Assembly: GCF_036324505.1 (NCBI RefSeq)
Contig: NC_086351.1
Location: forward strand, 7,310,001 to 7,374,000
Origin: Eleginops maclovinus
Lineage: Eukaryota > Chordata > Actinopteri > Perciformes > Eleginopidae
Reading direction: 5' to 3'
DNA: 64,000 nt
Position numbers and translations under genes: made by a program. Within the stretch, counting starts at the first letter, position 1; each line of letters starts with the position of its first letter. The notes under the pieces were generated by a model, which was not told the origin of the DNA, made no database searches, and worked only from the letters and a program-made list of their open reading frames with translations. Positions 11,967-41,308 of this stretch are shown piece after piece.

Positions 11967-14699
11967 GCATATATAGACTCACGCTTCTATATATGGATTT
12001 AGCTCATTCAGCAATTGACAGAATGCAAGAAACAAGTTCTGTACTGCAACCTCTTTATTTCCCCTCAGTTTCAAAGATTAACAACAACTTGAATGTAATA
12101 TCTTCAAAATTAGAAACCAAATAAGTCAAATTCAGAAGGATCTCCAAACTGAAATATTGGGTGGAAATAAATATTGCAAGAAAAAAGCTATGCCCGATCA
12201 ACAATAAATAAAACATGCATGCATTGGGCATTGGGAGCAAGCACGCAAACAAATGCAAAAAGAGAGTTACAGTAGCTAACAATATTTTAAGTACTGTTAG
12301 GACAGTTTGCTTGCAATTACCCTGGGAAAACACCATTGTGTATCAACCTCTCTCACGGGTCAGGGGTTCAAGAATAAGAGGGTGATGGCCACCCACGGCT
12401 CTAACCTCTTAGCCTGCCGTCTGCAAATAGACCAAGAGCAATAAAGTGGATGTTTCTAACTACGTGTTCTTCATCCTTTTCACTTTGTAGCATGTTTGTG
12501 CCGTGGAGCCTGCGTAGAGGTGGACTCAAATACAGAAGCCGTGGAAAACAAAGGCTTCAAACTGGGATGCATCTCCTGTAAGCAGAGGAGCGAGGTTCCC
12601 GCCAGGGCCGTTGTCGACTGGTTTTTCAAATCTTCAGATGATTACAACTTCACCCATGTGAGTTGCAATTAGATGCCAAGGGAAGCTTTACACTTTATAC
12701 AGCTAACACTGTCAATGAATTAAGTAATCACATTAAATACAGCAAGTGCTCATGTGTCCAGAAAAAGCTGCAATGGGAAAAGGCTGCAAACTTTTATCGT
12801 GAGGGGGAGCTGAGCCTTGCATTTTTCATACCAGGCTTCTTTCCCCAAGTGTTGACTGGAAGACAGTGCTTTTTCTGAAATAAGCAGCCCTTCCCAGGCG
12901 AGGCCATTATGGTGTACTGTATTCATGTAGCAGGAGAGATCCCATTAGCCTTCAGCTGCCATTAGGAATCTGTATCCACTAATTCAGCAGGAAGTGCAGA
13001 GGTGAGGCCATTACTGCAGCTCGGTCGATACAGAAAACAGCAGCAGTGGTGATGTCGGAGGCCAGCTGCCTTTTCTCTCATGAATGATTGTATTTCAAGT
13101 CAGAGTATGAATATTCAGGCTTCAGCACAGGACAACCAGTTCATTTTACACCCAAAAGAGCAAACAGCAGCTCTCTGTTGTGGTTATATTTATCCGTTGT
13201 TGTAAATAACTGGGACTACAAGCTAAAGACTACAAGATGGGTCCAAAGACAGGTGGAAAGTCACTATACGTGTAGTGTGACAGTTGGGAAATACATTTGT
13301 TCTCATTCAACATTTTGCTGAAAACAGCAGGGCATAGCTGAAATCCAACTCTTCTTTTTACACAAAGACCTGTCCATTCTCACAGGGGCCATTTTTAACA
13401 CTATTTAAAAGATTAAGATTGGGCCACTATTACAAATTTCAACCTACATATGACCTAAACTTGTTTTATTTTATTCAACATTTACATGTTCATTTGGAAC
13501 CATGTCAGGACTGTCTAAATATTGAGAGATATACATTGATTTTGGGTTTTTGTCAGGAGGTCACAGTAACAAAAATGTGAATATGAAAACCTATAATGAA
13601 TTTTATTCAATTTTCACAGCGTAGGCCTAATGTAATGGATGTTCCCAGTCTCTTTCCTTTCTTTTAAAATAAATGTACTTTCTTCCAGGTATACCGATAT
13701 GAAAATAACATGCCGCATATCACGGACGAACGTTTCTTTGATCGTCTCGCTTGGAAGGGCAGCAAAAACACAGAGGACCTGCAGGACGGCTCCATCTACA
13801 TCCTGAACGTGACATTCAATGACACGGGAATCTACAATTGCACATTCACCCGAACCCTTGTGTATCCTAACTACGAGTTTTCCAACATCACCAACAAGAC
13901 TGTAAACATGAAAGTGGTGGCAGAACGTAAGGAATGAAGTATCGTCTGTTTGAGCAGGGAGAGGGAAAACTAAATAAGCAAGTTGACTCAAAGAGAGGCT
14001 GGATAATTTGGACTGTTTTGATTCAGTCTCACCGCTTTTATTGCATGATTGAGAGCCCAGTGATAAACAGACCAGATCAATGGACAATGAATCAATCATT
14101 ATTTGCAGCCCCAATCCTAAATCCTAAACCGTGGACAACTGTATCTGTAGCAGGGTTCAGGGAGTAACAAATTATGTAATCACTCATAGGAAAAATGTGC
14201 GGCATAGGCAGCAGCACTCATCTTTGCCTGGTGCAGATGTATTCTGACCCCTACACAACATGTCTTACCTTATCCTCTTCTCTGAATCTAGTCACCAGGG
14301 GATGGGCATCCATCTTGTCTGAGGTGATGATGTACGTATCCATCATCGGGCTGCAGGTATGGCTGGCGATTGAGATGGTTTACTGCTACAGGAAGATTTC
14401 TGCGGCTGGAGAGGAAGCTCTAAGAGAGAGCGCGTGAGTAACACTAAAACCACTGCAACACACACAACCAGCCTCTCATCAGTTCTATTCTTTTTCCTCC
14501 TGACACTGTTTGGAAAGGTTCAATCAGCTCTTTAACACATATCTTCCTTTTCCTCACTAAATATATTGTTCTGATTCTGTTTCACTGGTCTTCACAGTCT
14601 GTTTTTCTATTTCTATCACTGTCCTCCTTCAGGGCGGAGTATTTAGCAATAGCGTCGGAGAGTAAAGATAATTGTGCAGCTGTACAAGTGGCAGAATAG
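1960..14699 (+). CDS. scn1b: Voltage-gated sodium channel beta-1 subunit (scn1b type), five coding exons
   Basis: Accessory subunit that modulates gating and surface expression of the Nav alpha pore and acts in cell adhesion at the plasma membrane. Coding exons are 1960-2002, 12491-12657, 13689-13926, 14292-14433 and 14633-14699; phases close and give 218 residues, the same length as human SCN1B. Residues 1 to about 19 form a leucine-rich signal peptide. The V-type Ig domain keeps its four cysteines (in ACVEV, GCISCK and YNCTF) and has several N-glycosylation sites (for example NVT, NDT, NCT, NKT). A transmembrane helix covers about 161-182, followed by YCYRK. The short cytoplasmic tail contains EYLAI, with Tyr200 equal to the ankyrin/phosphorylation tyrosine of mammals, and ends in VQVAE like SCN1B. 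SCN3B is less likely because its tail differs. The 10.5 kb first intron carries a suspect duplicated tract. gramd1a lies tail-to-tail with it. Confidence 0.93.
4865..4888. repeat. Poly(C) tract
   Basis: About 24 consecutive C residues in scn1b intron 1. Long pure C runs are often length-inaccurate in assemblies. Confidence 0.9.
4978..5150. repeat. Interspersed repeat fragment beginning with 'CCCTTTATTGGTCCCACAG'
   Basis: The TTTATTGGTCCCACAGAGGGGAAAT signature is familiar from common fish interspersed repeats (3' ends of LINE/SINE-type elements); it is given here from recollection, not from a search. A loosely similar TTTATTGTCGC start appears near 51287. Confidence 0.5.
5434..5512. repeat. 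(TG)n microsatellite
   Basis: About 39 TG units preceded by a short (GA)n run. Open frames across it that read as Cys-Val repeats are artefacts of the repeat. Confidence 0.97.
6840..7478. mobile_element. TTAA-flanked non-autonomous DNA transposon (MITE) with THAP-like relic
   Basis: The element has imperfect terminal inverted repeats: AGGGGCCATATTGTGC at the left and, read in reverse, ATGGATCATATTATGC at the right. Both ends are bounded by TTAA, the target-site signature of piggyBac-like elements. Internally, 7145-7402 (+) is an 85-residue open frame with the string LCSRHFTYGDSF, which resembles the C-x2-H-F core of a THAP zinc finger; the upstream cysteine pair is not evident. It is probably a relic or chance resemblance, not a working gene. 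A second copy lies at 9920-10308 inside the duplicated tract, and a relative at 16180-16599. Confidence 0.65.
7100..9590. repeat. Duplicated scn1b intron 1 tract, copy A (second half degraded)
   Basis: Roughly 7100-8345 is nearly identical to 9920-11195, with only scattered substitutions and small indels. From about 8346 to 9590 the match to 11196-12640 continues in order, but with very frequent one- to three-base deletions, insertions and substitutions spread evenly over intron and exon. The quality switch is abrupt. This looks like uncorrected long-read sequence used to fill a gap or an unmerged haplotype rather than an aged duplication. Confidence 0.8.
9467..9590 (+). pseudogene. Corrupted copy of scn1b exon 2
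   Basis: After CACTTTAG the sequence follows scn1b exon 2 (12491-12657) base by base with many indels: it keeps CATGTTGTGCG, ACTCATACAGAAGCG, GGCTTCAAACTG and CCTGTAAGCAGAG but has no continuous frame. The introns on its left are corrupted to the same degree. It is either a dead tandem exon or, more likely, an assembly error. The intact exon 2 at 12491 supplies the gene model. Confidence 0.75.
9591..9919. mobile_element. hAT-type transposon terminus
   Basis: The stretch ends with TTGGGCACCCCTG, the reverse of the CAGGGGTGCCCAA terminal repeat typical of Charlie/hAT elements. It abuts CGATAGAG, which in copy A is internal sequence of the TTAA element. No matching left terminus with the same 8-base duplication is present nearby. 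The body has no open frame I recognise. Confidence 0.5.
9920..12640. repeat. Duplicated scn1b intron 1 tract, copy B (intact, includes true exon 2)
   Basis: Partner of 7100-9590. It begins inside the TTAA element (remaining part 9920-10308, ending at TTAA 10305-10308) directly after the hAT terminus. It runs through clean intron sequence, a (GAT)n run at about 11935-11965, and the functional scn1b exon 2. An extra ACTTTTTTTGGGTC-like insertion near 11046 is one of the few differences in the well-matched half. Confidence 0.8.
11935..11965. repeat. (GAT)n trinucleotide repeat
   Basis: About ten GAT/ATG units. In copy A the equivalent place (near 8967-8995) is broken into irregular pieces, as expected from sequencing error. 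Confidence 0.85.
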
Positions 14700-15830
14700 C
14701 ACCGGTAGGTCTGGCTTCTTATTTAACTTCATGTCTGAATTCTTCTCTCGCTTTCTTTTGTTCTCACTGGTTTTATATATCTGGTATTATATTGTGTGTT
14801 CATCCAATCCTATTTAATGTTAGATGCAGGAAAACATACTCAATTAAGGAAGAATGCAGAGAAGAAGTGATTTGCTAGAGCAGTTTGTTAGTGCGTTGAT
14901 CATCTGATCAGGGGACCTGGGGACCACCAGTTCAATCCTACCTTGACCATCACTGCAGTCAGCATGCCGTTGTGTCTTTGGGCAAGACACTTCACCCTTA
15001 ATTGCGCCTGTGGGTATTGTCCACAGTATTGAATGAATCAAATGTCTGATATATATAATGTAAAGTTGTATTGTATGTAGCAACGAATTATTATTATTTG
15101 GATATAACCACAATGAAAACAATTGAAAGTGACATTCGACAAGTTTTTCCGTTAACTTATATGATTTGATAGAAAATGTATCACTATAGGATGATGACAA
15201 CATCAGCATTTAGATTGGTGCTCCATAAACCTTGCTTAAACTGTGCAATTTTCCATGCCGTTTATTTATATATTTACATTTTTTACCTTTTACTTTATCC
15301 ATTTTACTGACAGGTTTATGTTTTGGCTCCTCAGGTCGAGGAAAATTCCAGATGGCCTCCTTGAGAATCTCACATTCCCACTTTGATGCTCGAGTCTCCT
15401 CTGACCGTCACTCAACTCCTGTGATCCTCTACACACGATGGAAGGACTAAACCACAGAGAGGAGACAGATCTTCACAGGACTACCTGCAAAAAGATGGAA
15501 AGGACTGAATTGTGTCGTGTTACGGGGACAGGATGGATGCAGCAGCTTGTTGTTAAACAGGAAAGAGATAAAGGATATAACTGTATATAAGTATATATGC
15601 ACTGATCATCTTATATAAATAGTGTAGGCCTTATTGAATATCCACTATCTGCATGCTTATAAGCTAATCCAAATGAACAACATCAAGCTTCTAATGTTCG
15701 GTTGAATTTTGTATTTGAATTAAGAAGCTTGGTTGCAGATATAAAATATGTATTTATGAATCAATATTTGAATAGGTAAATATATATATTATATAATATA
15801 TAATAAATCATATGTTTAAAGTGTATTTTA
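14633..15830 (+). other. scn1b: scn1b 3' end: last coding exon, spliced 3' UTR and poly(A) signal
   Basis: The stop codon TAG (14697-14699) is followed five bases later by a donor-like CACCG/GTAGGT at 14704/14705. An acceptor-like GGCTCCTCAG ends at 15334, so the 3' UTR probably continues from 15335. AATAAA at 15802-15807 is the best poly(A) signal. An intron this close behind the stop codon would not be expected to trigger nonsense-mediated decay. The second scn1b copy has the same arrangement, which supports the model. Confidence 0.55.
14872..15060 (+). repeat. tRNA-derived SINE fragment
   Basis: The stretch has an A-box-like TTAGTGCGTTGATCATCTGA, a B-box-like CCAGTTCAATCC and the familiar fish SINE body GGGCAAGACACTTCACCCTTAATTG. 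It lies in the 3' UTR intron of scn1b. It is not a functional tRNA gene because the cloverleaf does not close. Confidence 0.6.
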
Positions 15831-16179
15831 TTTTTAACTTATATACTTTAAGGACTGAATTTGGCTAAAAGAGTTCTTGCTGTTGTGAGGTAACACAGGG
15901 AGAATGTAGACACAGGAATCACTGCTGATGTCCTTTCCTGCCATGAAACATTTGAGCAGTTTTTATTCCAAAGAGAACCAAGTTTTTATTTAAAAAATCC
16001 TCAAAGTGTCTCAGAAAACAGCATTTCGGCCAAAATGAGAAACAATAATAAGTCTTTATATCAGCAGTGTTCTCACAGCTGGACAAAGTCTAAACTTAAA
16101 CCCCAGAGTGCAGAAAATCCAACCCTCTTTCACCATGTTTTACATACATATTTGAATTAAGCTGGTATGAGAACGTTGA

Positions 16180-16599
16180 TATGATAGGTGCATGTTAATG
16201 TTCTGCAAAGGCTAAAATCCCAAAGTTTTCTCCAGAAGGAGTTTCTCTCCCACTGACTCCCCTCCCTGCATGAAACGCCCTGAATGGATTCGTTTGTATA
16301 CTTCTAAAACAGTGACATCACTGTGTTTCACTCGCGCTTCTGTTAGCTTATGCTCCAAAACATTGTACGTGATAGCTAAGAGGTGGGACATCTCTAACAG
16401 TTGACCAATCACCACAGATTTGGCCAGCTAACCAATCAGAGCAGACTGCGCTCTGGTTTCAGACAGAGGGTGAAAAGAGGTGCTGCAGCACAGGCAGTAT
16501 GAGAATAATAAAGAACTTTTTGAGCATTAAAGCATGGAAACATTTCACAGTAGAGGCACAAATATGAACCTGAAAATGAGCAGAATAAGGCCCCTTTAA
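16180..16599. mobile_element. Truncated relative of the TTAA-flanked MITE
   Basis: It shares CTGCAAAGGCTAAAATCCCAAAG and the closing GAGCATTAAAGCATGGAAACAT with the element at 6840-7478. Its right terminus reads, in reverse, AGGGGCCTTATTCTGC after TTAA (16596-16599). The left terminus is missing. Confidence 0.55.
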
Positions 16600-18804
16600 C
16601 TTTTCAGACAACAGTAAGGTTTTTTTATTGTTTCTCTACATCCCCAAGAGATCCTGATGATCATGGATCAAAGTGGAAGAACAAAGATATATTTCAGTGG
16701 AATTACCTTTGAATTAAAGCCGAATGCGAAACACTCCACCCCCTGGTGGTCAAGAGCAAAAACTGCCCCTGACGCCAAAGTCTAACAAATGTATTGCACC
16801 AGATCAATTCATAGCTCACCAAAAAAATCAGCTTCACCCAACTATACGAATTGACATAACAAGCTGCCACGTTCAGCTGAATTTCTTAACGAAGTTGAAA
16901 CCTTTCCACTGTAATATGAAACAAATGTCTAAGTGTATTGATCTAACTGCTGTGGGCTAACACCCCACACATCCTGTCCAGTGTGCCTCCCAGGGTGAAA
17001 CCAGTGAAAACCAAAAAAAGGAAAGGACAGAGGTGAAGCCTTCTTACAAATCTTTAGTGCTTTTAATAAAATAAAAACGACTTACTTCTTTTTCCAGCTG
17101 GCCAGTTGACTGACAGTGAACACTTAGAGGGCAGCCAAACACCCCGATTGCTGTTCAAAATACTTTCTGTACCAACTCTTGAGTTTGATAAAAATTGAGA
17201 ATATAAGGGGACACGCACGGGCTATTATGTAACCAATACTACAGAGTAACTGCAAGCTGACTGACGTGGAAGGAGTACAAACACAGACTGTCCTATGGTT
17301 TACAAGCTGATATGATAAGTGAAAGCCACTCAATTTAAGAAATGTTACACACTGCTGTCAGAAAGTTTTACTTTAAGTTTAGTTTGAATAATTAAATACA
17401 CCTTTAATGCAAAATGAAACTCTCACTGCTCCCCACATTGTTGGTTTGGCCCCCCTTTCTTTCAACAACAAATAAAACTGCATTTTTTTAACTTTGTGTG
17501 TGGAAATGTTGCTTGCCACGAAAAGCAAAGTGATGCACGTCAAATAAATAAATAAAATGTGAGAAAATCAGTTGTCTTTCTTTTCATGGTAGATAAAAAA
17601 GGTAGCTGTGTTTGTGTCACTTAGCCTAACATTAAGCTTAACATACCATGCTTCACTTCTTAAATAAACACCAGCCAATAATAACTAAAGTCTCCCAGGT
17701 AAAACATATTGCAGCTTCTCAAACCTAAAGATTTGCTTTTTCTTTGTCTTCGATAATATTAACTGAACTTTTAGGATTTTAGAAACGTGGTTGGACAAAA
17801 GAAATTATAATCTTGCATTTTAGGCTTTGGGGTTTTGTGATTATGGACTTATTTTTCCCTATCCAAAACTTATTTTGAACCTAATAACAGACAGAATAAT
17901 CTAAAGGAATAACAACAGTTCCCTCACAATCCACTGCAGACTTTGAGAAGGTAAAGACAGACACAGACTCAAAGACGAGCGAGGGAGTTGTTGTATGTTT
18001 CAGAACTTTTCATTTCTCTCCATGGCGCGGTGTACAATCACATCTTTACAGTACATTATCAAGCCCCGCTACTCATCCATCTCTCTCTCTCTCTCTCATC
18101 ATCCACCCAAAAACCCAGACCCTCCCCCCGTCCCTCAATAAATATTACACCATTTGCTATCAGCGGATGGCCATGCACAGCGTGGCCCACATGCTTCTGT
18201 TGCCGTCATTTTCAGTAAAACAGAGAGAGAGAGATAGAGAGAGAGGGTAAAAGGGGGAGAGCACATAGAGGAAAGAGAGGAAGAGTCGGGTTCAGTGAAG
18301 AAGAAATCAACGAAAGAGAGAGATGTTTTTACACGGGCGGAGGACAGATTGGAGTGGAACAGGCTGAAAATAAACGACAAAGTTATAAAGATAGAAAATG
18401 AACTGAATAAAAACAGTTGACAAGTCAGTCAAGTTAAATTTACAAACACACCAAAAAACAATACTGCAAAACAGATTCCCTTTTTCTTCACCTGGGCCTA
18501 CTAAACTCTGGTTGGTCCTCTTGTTTGGAGACGTCCGGCCCAGTGGGACAACAGAGTAGCGGACTGTTCTGTTTTTTTTTATCAAGTCTACGGTAAATCC
18601 TGAGCTTTTATGCTCTGGCTCTGCGATACAAAGAGTGTGCAACCAAACAAGAAAGAGAAATCTCAAAAAAGAAAAACTCAAATAAACGCTAATACGAAAA
18701 TGTAACATCTGAAACATTGAGGACTCCTCATGAACACACACGCACACATCAGTCTTCTTCTTTGCTTGTTTTTTTTCACTGCCTCTACACATTCACACAC
18801 GTCA

Positions 18805-18838
<34 letters not shown>

Positions 18839-19881
18839 CTACTGTGTTTGAAACATTCAAAAAGTACTAGCATCACTATTGTCATTATTGCTGTGACCAG
18901 TAATCGTTCTCGTCTCTTGGTCCGCACTGCAACAGCATATCAGAGCGCAAAAAATACCCACCATATAACTTCTTAAGAGCAGGACAGGACTTCAGATCAA
19001 GTCATTGGTAATAATAAATACTGTAACAGTCCAGTGAGACGCAGCTTCCTGTCCTAACAAACGACCCCACGCACTGATTTTGAAAAAAGTTAAAACCCCC
19101 GAAAAAGACAGGGAGGAGTGGGATGGTGGTTGAGATTAATCTGCAGGTGCGTATTTCACATCTAAAAAGGTGAAAACTAAATTGTCGGCTGTTGAAATGT
19201 TCCTCATCCCCTTTCAGAGGAATGGCAGCTTTTTAAGTGGGGATCAACTCGGACATGGAGGAGCAAATCTGTGAAGGAAAGACAGAGAGAGGCGTCCTGC
19301 TCCCGTCTCTTTCTGCGTGTTTGTTTGTCACATCCATCTTGTTTACAACAGGCGTTCACTAAAGGGGCTAACTGTTTCCAGGACTAGGAGGAAGAGCTCC
19401 CGCTTTCCAGAGTCACTGATCCCTGTGAAATGTCTTTTGAGGTTCTGAAAATGAAGGAGGTCGGAATCTAAGTTTTTCTGAAACATGGTTGGCTATTTTG
19501 AAATGTCTCTGAGATTGTTGAGGAGTGGAGGGTTGGATTGGGCCCACCAGTGACCCGTTTCCAAACTCTACGTACAGGTGACTTGCAGCTGTAGCTAAAT
19601 TATTGCTGTGGTCCTGAAAGCGTCCAGTCCGAATGAGTTCACTGAAGATGTTACTGGTTGAGGCTGGAGGCGAACGTCGCCATTTCAAGTCAGTCAGGAG
19701 AGGAGAGTTGTGGGTAATGTAGTCCCCCCCCCCCCTCTGTCACCCTCTACTGGTTTTTGATTTGGAAATGATAAAAAGAGCAAACAGTCCCGATCAAAGT
19801 CGACCAGTAGCACTCTTCTTTTTTTTTAAAGTCTACCAGGGTGTGTTCAGAGATGGGAGACAGCCAGGTAGAGGTGGGGCC
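16600..19881. other. Spacer between scn1b and gramd1a, probably containing the long gramd1a 3' UTR
   Basis: No coding exon is recognisable. The part next to 19881 is likely the gramd1a 3' UTR on the - strand; TTTATT near 16624 (AATAAA in reverse) is one possible distal poly(A) signal but is unproven. There are CT/GA-rich tracts around 18080-18320 and a poly(C) run near 19724. Confidence 0.4.
18803..18836. repeat. (ATT)n trinucleotide repeat
   Basis: About ten ATT units. In reverse it reads as an Asn-rich frame that is not coding. Confidence 0.9.
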
Positions 19882-37857
<17,976 letters not shown>

Positions 37858-38340
37858 GTCATGAGGCATTTGCGATGCAGCCAATATCCACAATAACACA
37901 CACACACACACACGCTGTCGCTCACTATTGTTTTGATACGGTGTTCCTTGCGTGTGTGTCTGTGTGTGTGTGTGTTTGCAGCTAAAGCAAGGCAGACGCT
38001 ACAGGGCTGTATGTCCGCTCTTCTGCCTGGTTTTCTTCGCTTCGCCTCCGGGTAGAAAAGCACCCATGTTCCACCGTCCCGCGGTCGGATGTTTTAGTTT
38101 TTCATTGCGGATTTCGCCCCCTGCACCCCGCAGCAAGGTACCGGACGGACCGCTGCTCCCTATGCCGTTAGGAGGACCCAGTAACGGGCTGCAGTCTGCG
38201 TCCATCCGTAATCCCCTTTGCAACAAGGGACAGGGTGGAGGGAGGAGGAGGAGGAGGAGGAGGGGGGGAGAGAGGGGGAGGGAGGGAGGAGGGGGGAGGC
38301 GCCTCCATGTGTTGAGTGAGGCCTTGCTTTTTTTTTTTAC
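37858..38340 (-). promoter_or_regulatory. GC-rich promoter and 5' UTR region of the short gramd1a transcript
   Basis: The bases directly upstream of the MFD start codon are rich in GC and CpG (about 38040-38220), unlike the AT-rich surroundings, and are flanked by a GGA/GGGAGG tract (38230-38300). This is typical of a vertebrate CpG-type promoter. No TATA box is evident. The exact transcription start cannot be read from sequence. Confidence 0.45.
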
Positions 38341-39879
38341 AGTGAGGTGGTACTGAACTGGGGGGCACCGATAAGGATGATTAGAGTCCAAACTGATAAT
38401 TTTATCTGGACTTAGAGGGACCAGTGAGTGCAAAAGTATCATCTGAATTGAATGGTTTTTTTCCAACATGTGAAACCCAGAAATGTTCCAAGCCATATAT
38501 ATGCTACGTATCCTCATCGATCAAAAACACGAACAAATCAAGCTGCAGCAATTCATTTCCCTCATTCATTTTTAGGGATCTGTATCTTTTCCAATATGGG
38601 TTGTGTGTGATTTAAGGGACTTGAATTAATCCTCATGACAAAACGATAACAATACTATAATGATCACTAACAGATTATGCGATTTTTAACCAACCATTCC
38701 AAATACTTTATGGTCCTCAGTGATAGAGAATGTGGTGTCTTTGTGGAATTTGGACTGCTGGTCAGGTCAAAATAAGCTAGGCTATTTGAACTTCGAAGTC
38801 ATCACCTTGGCCACTGGACACTGTGACTTATTTCAGACATTTTATAGACCAAACAATGAATCAAAAAAATACTCAACAGAGACATATACATTAAAGTTGT
38901 ACAATCCTTATTACATTTTTACGTTCCTAACGAACATAATACACAAACAATAATCTCATTTGGTTGTTAACGATTTGGGATTATTACCTTTCACTATTAG
39001 ATGGAGGCCCAGGAAAAACACAGGCTAAAACATGACTAGCATTAAAAATAAACAGACCACGGCTGCCTATGGTGATCCACCTGGCCAAAGCCCAGAGCCA
39101 ACTCAATCCCTTAACCCCCAATCTCTGTCCATCCCTCTGGATTAGAGTCCACATCATAATCCACGCTGGGCTGAGCAAGGCCGACATCTCCACCATTCAG
39201 ACTCTCCCCCTGTGTAATCTGTTTTTCTGCAGCCACCAACTGCCCATAATAATGCCAGAGTTTCATGGGCTTGGTGGACATTGAGGAAGGAGCAAGAAAA
39301 TAAAGTGGGTGTACATGATGTGAAGGTGCTGATCTTTAGACTTTCCCTTTACGCCTAGTGAAAACCTAATATTTCAGAGTAAGACGACTTCTGTGGACTT
39401 CTCTGAGGGCACAGATCGATGTCTTATTGGGAGACTGTAGCTTCTGTCATACACAAGGGAGCAACATTCAAAGACACTGGGGTAAACACTGTCCATATCA
39501 TACAACAAAATAATGAATATGACTAAACTGATTATGAGAAACAGGATTCAAAAAGCAAACATAAGGAGCTGGATGTGAGATAATCACCAGCAAAAATGAA
39601 GGAAACATCAGGATACTGTCAAAGGTGGATGAATAATCTTACAACTGGCATCCTCAAAGTCCAGACCGAACCATAACTGTCTCTGGACTCTGAAAATGAT
39701 ATGTATTATCTGTATTACCTGACATCGCCACAACGCAACTAGTCAAAATTCTCCGCTATGTCCACTGCAAACAGCGCTCTTCATGTCCAACTGTTCCACT
39801 GTCTGTGTCAACGCTTTTGGTCCAATCACATGGGATGAAATCATCATATCAAGCTGCAAGCAGGATCCTTGTTACATCT

Positions 39880-40194
39880 ATGTCGCAACGAGAAAAGGCA
39901 ACGAAAAGGTGAGTCCTCACTCAGAGTGGCTTGGGTGTTGGCTAAACACAAGAAGCCACTCTCTGAAATAATAAAAGAATGCATGACTGAAAAGATGGAG
40001 ACCATGTTTGAAGGCAAACAAAAAGAGGTAATGACAGCTAAAATCAAGCAAATCCCCCTCTCAGATTCCACAGCAACCAGTAGAACAAAAATACTGGCTG
40101 GTGATTTGAAGTTTGAATGACTGTAATAAACGGACCTTTGTCTTATTGAGCATTTTCTTTGTGGACCTTTAAGATTTGTATTTGAGTACCCCTG
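39880..40194 (+). mobile_element. Truncated hAT transposon with ZBED-like transposase relic
   Basis: The 83-residue frame at 39869-40120 contains AWVLAKHKKPLSEIIKECM and IPLSDSTATSRTKIL. These resemble the segment of ZBED-type hAT transposases just after the zinc finger (usually AK.KKPH...E.L..P and IPLSNDTV.RRI). The sequence ends in TACCCCTG (40194), a decayed hAT terminus. The rest of the transposase is missing. Confidence 0.5.
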
Positions 40195-40204
40195 CTCTAC
40201 AATA

Positions 40205-41308
40205 AACACTGTATTTACGTGAATCAGAAAAAGTCCCAAAACGGCAGTGAACCCAGTGTGGCAGAAAAAAAAAAGAGAGGTCAAAATCACAATCGATCAC
40301 AATCAGTCAGCAGGTCACTGTGTTGTTGATCCGCCAGTACTACAAATCCTTTGCAAAAGTGTCACTTAGAATTTGTCTCTGTTTTGTACATTCAGACAGC
40401 TAAGTCATGTAAAGTTTTGCAATAAAAATCTCTACTTTAAACGTGACCTTTGAGCTGATTGATAAACGTGTATGTGAAAGTGTGCAATGCTGTGTCTAGG
40501 AATGGAAGACATTTTCTTTGGAATAAATCATCAGTCATAATAGGACATTTGTATTTGTTAATCTTATGCTGATAACATTTAAGGCTATACATTTCTGGTG
40601 GATGATGGGAAAAATATATCCTAGGGTTATTCTTATAACAATATTTATAACCAATACATTATCATCCCGAATTCAAAGCAAAATCGCTTTCAAAACTTAA
40701 CAAGTTTTGATGCAACAAGTGTTGGTTTGCACTTTTAAAGAAGAAGAAGCTTTCCTGCCCCTGTCTGCACTAAATACAGGTTATGAATCAGGAAATGATT
40801 TGTTATGTATAATCAGTATTTGCCATGAGCAGCAACTAACTATCAGTTAACTTAGCTGAATAAAATCCATATCACGCACCCCTTGTTGTGTCATCAACAA
40901 CATCATTATCAGTATGGCCGAGTCCATTGAAAGCAAGGCATACCCTGCACTCTTCATACTGTACTGGACTTTAGACTGTTAACTGACTACAGGCATATCA
41001 GTCTACATATTTGTAAAGCTAAACATCGGTTAAGTTATTATTATGACAATGTCACAACATGTTTACATCAAAATAGTGACACAAATGTATTTTTTATAAA
41101 AGGTGTAAATATATTTCCCCTAATTTTAAGCAATCTGAGGCTTCTGTTTTAAGGAATGAGCTGCAAACACATAAAATAAATGTATAATTAATTAAATTCA
41201 TATTTTACTTACATTTCATTGATTTGGCTAACTTATAACTTAACCTATAAGGCATAATACCTATCCTCTAGTGTGTGGCCCCCAGTGAGAAAAGTTTGGA
41301 CACCCCTG
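40205..41308. mobile_element. Possible second hAT-derived fragment
   Basis: The right end AGTTTGGACACCCCTG (41293-41308) is a good hAT/Charlie terminus and is followed by CTCTAAGA, like the CTCTAC after the end at 40194. The left boundary is not defined and no coding sequence is seen inside. Confidence 0.35.

Noticed and set aside
11417..12124. Small + strand frames in copy B of the duplicated tract
   Set aside because: They lie in intron sequence, have no family resemblance, and one is driven by the (GAT)n run.
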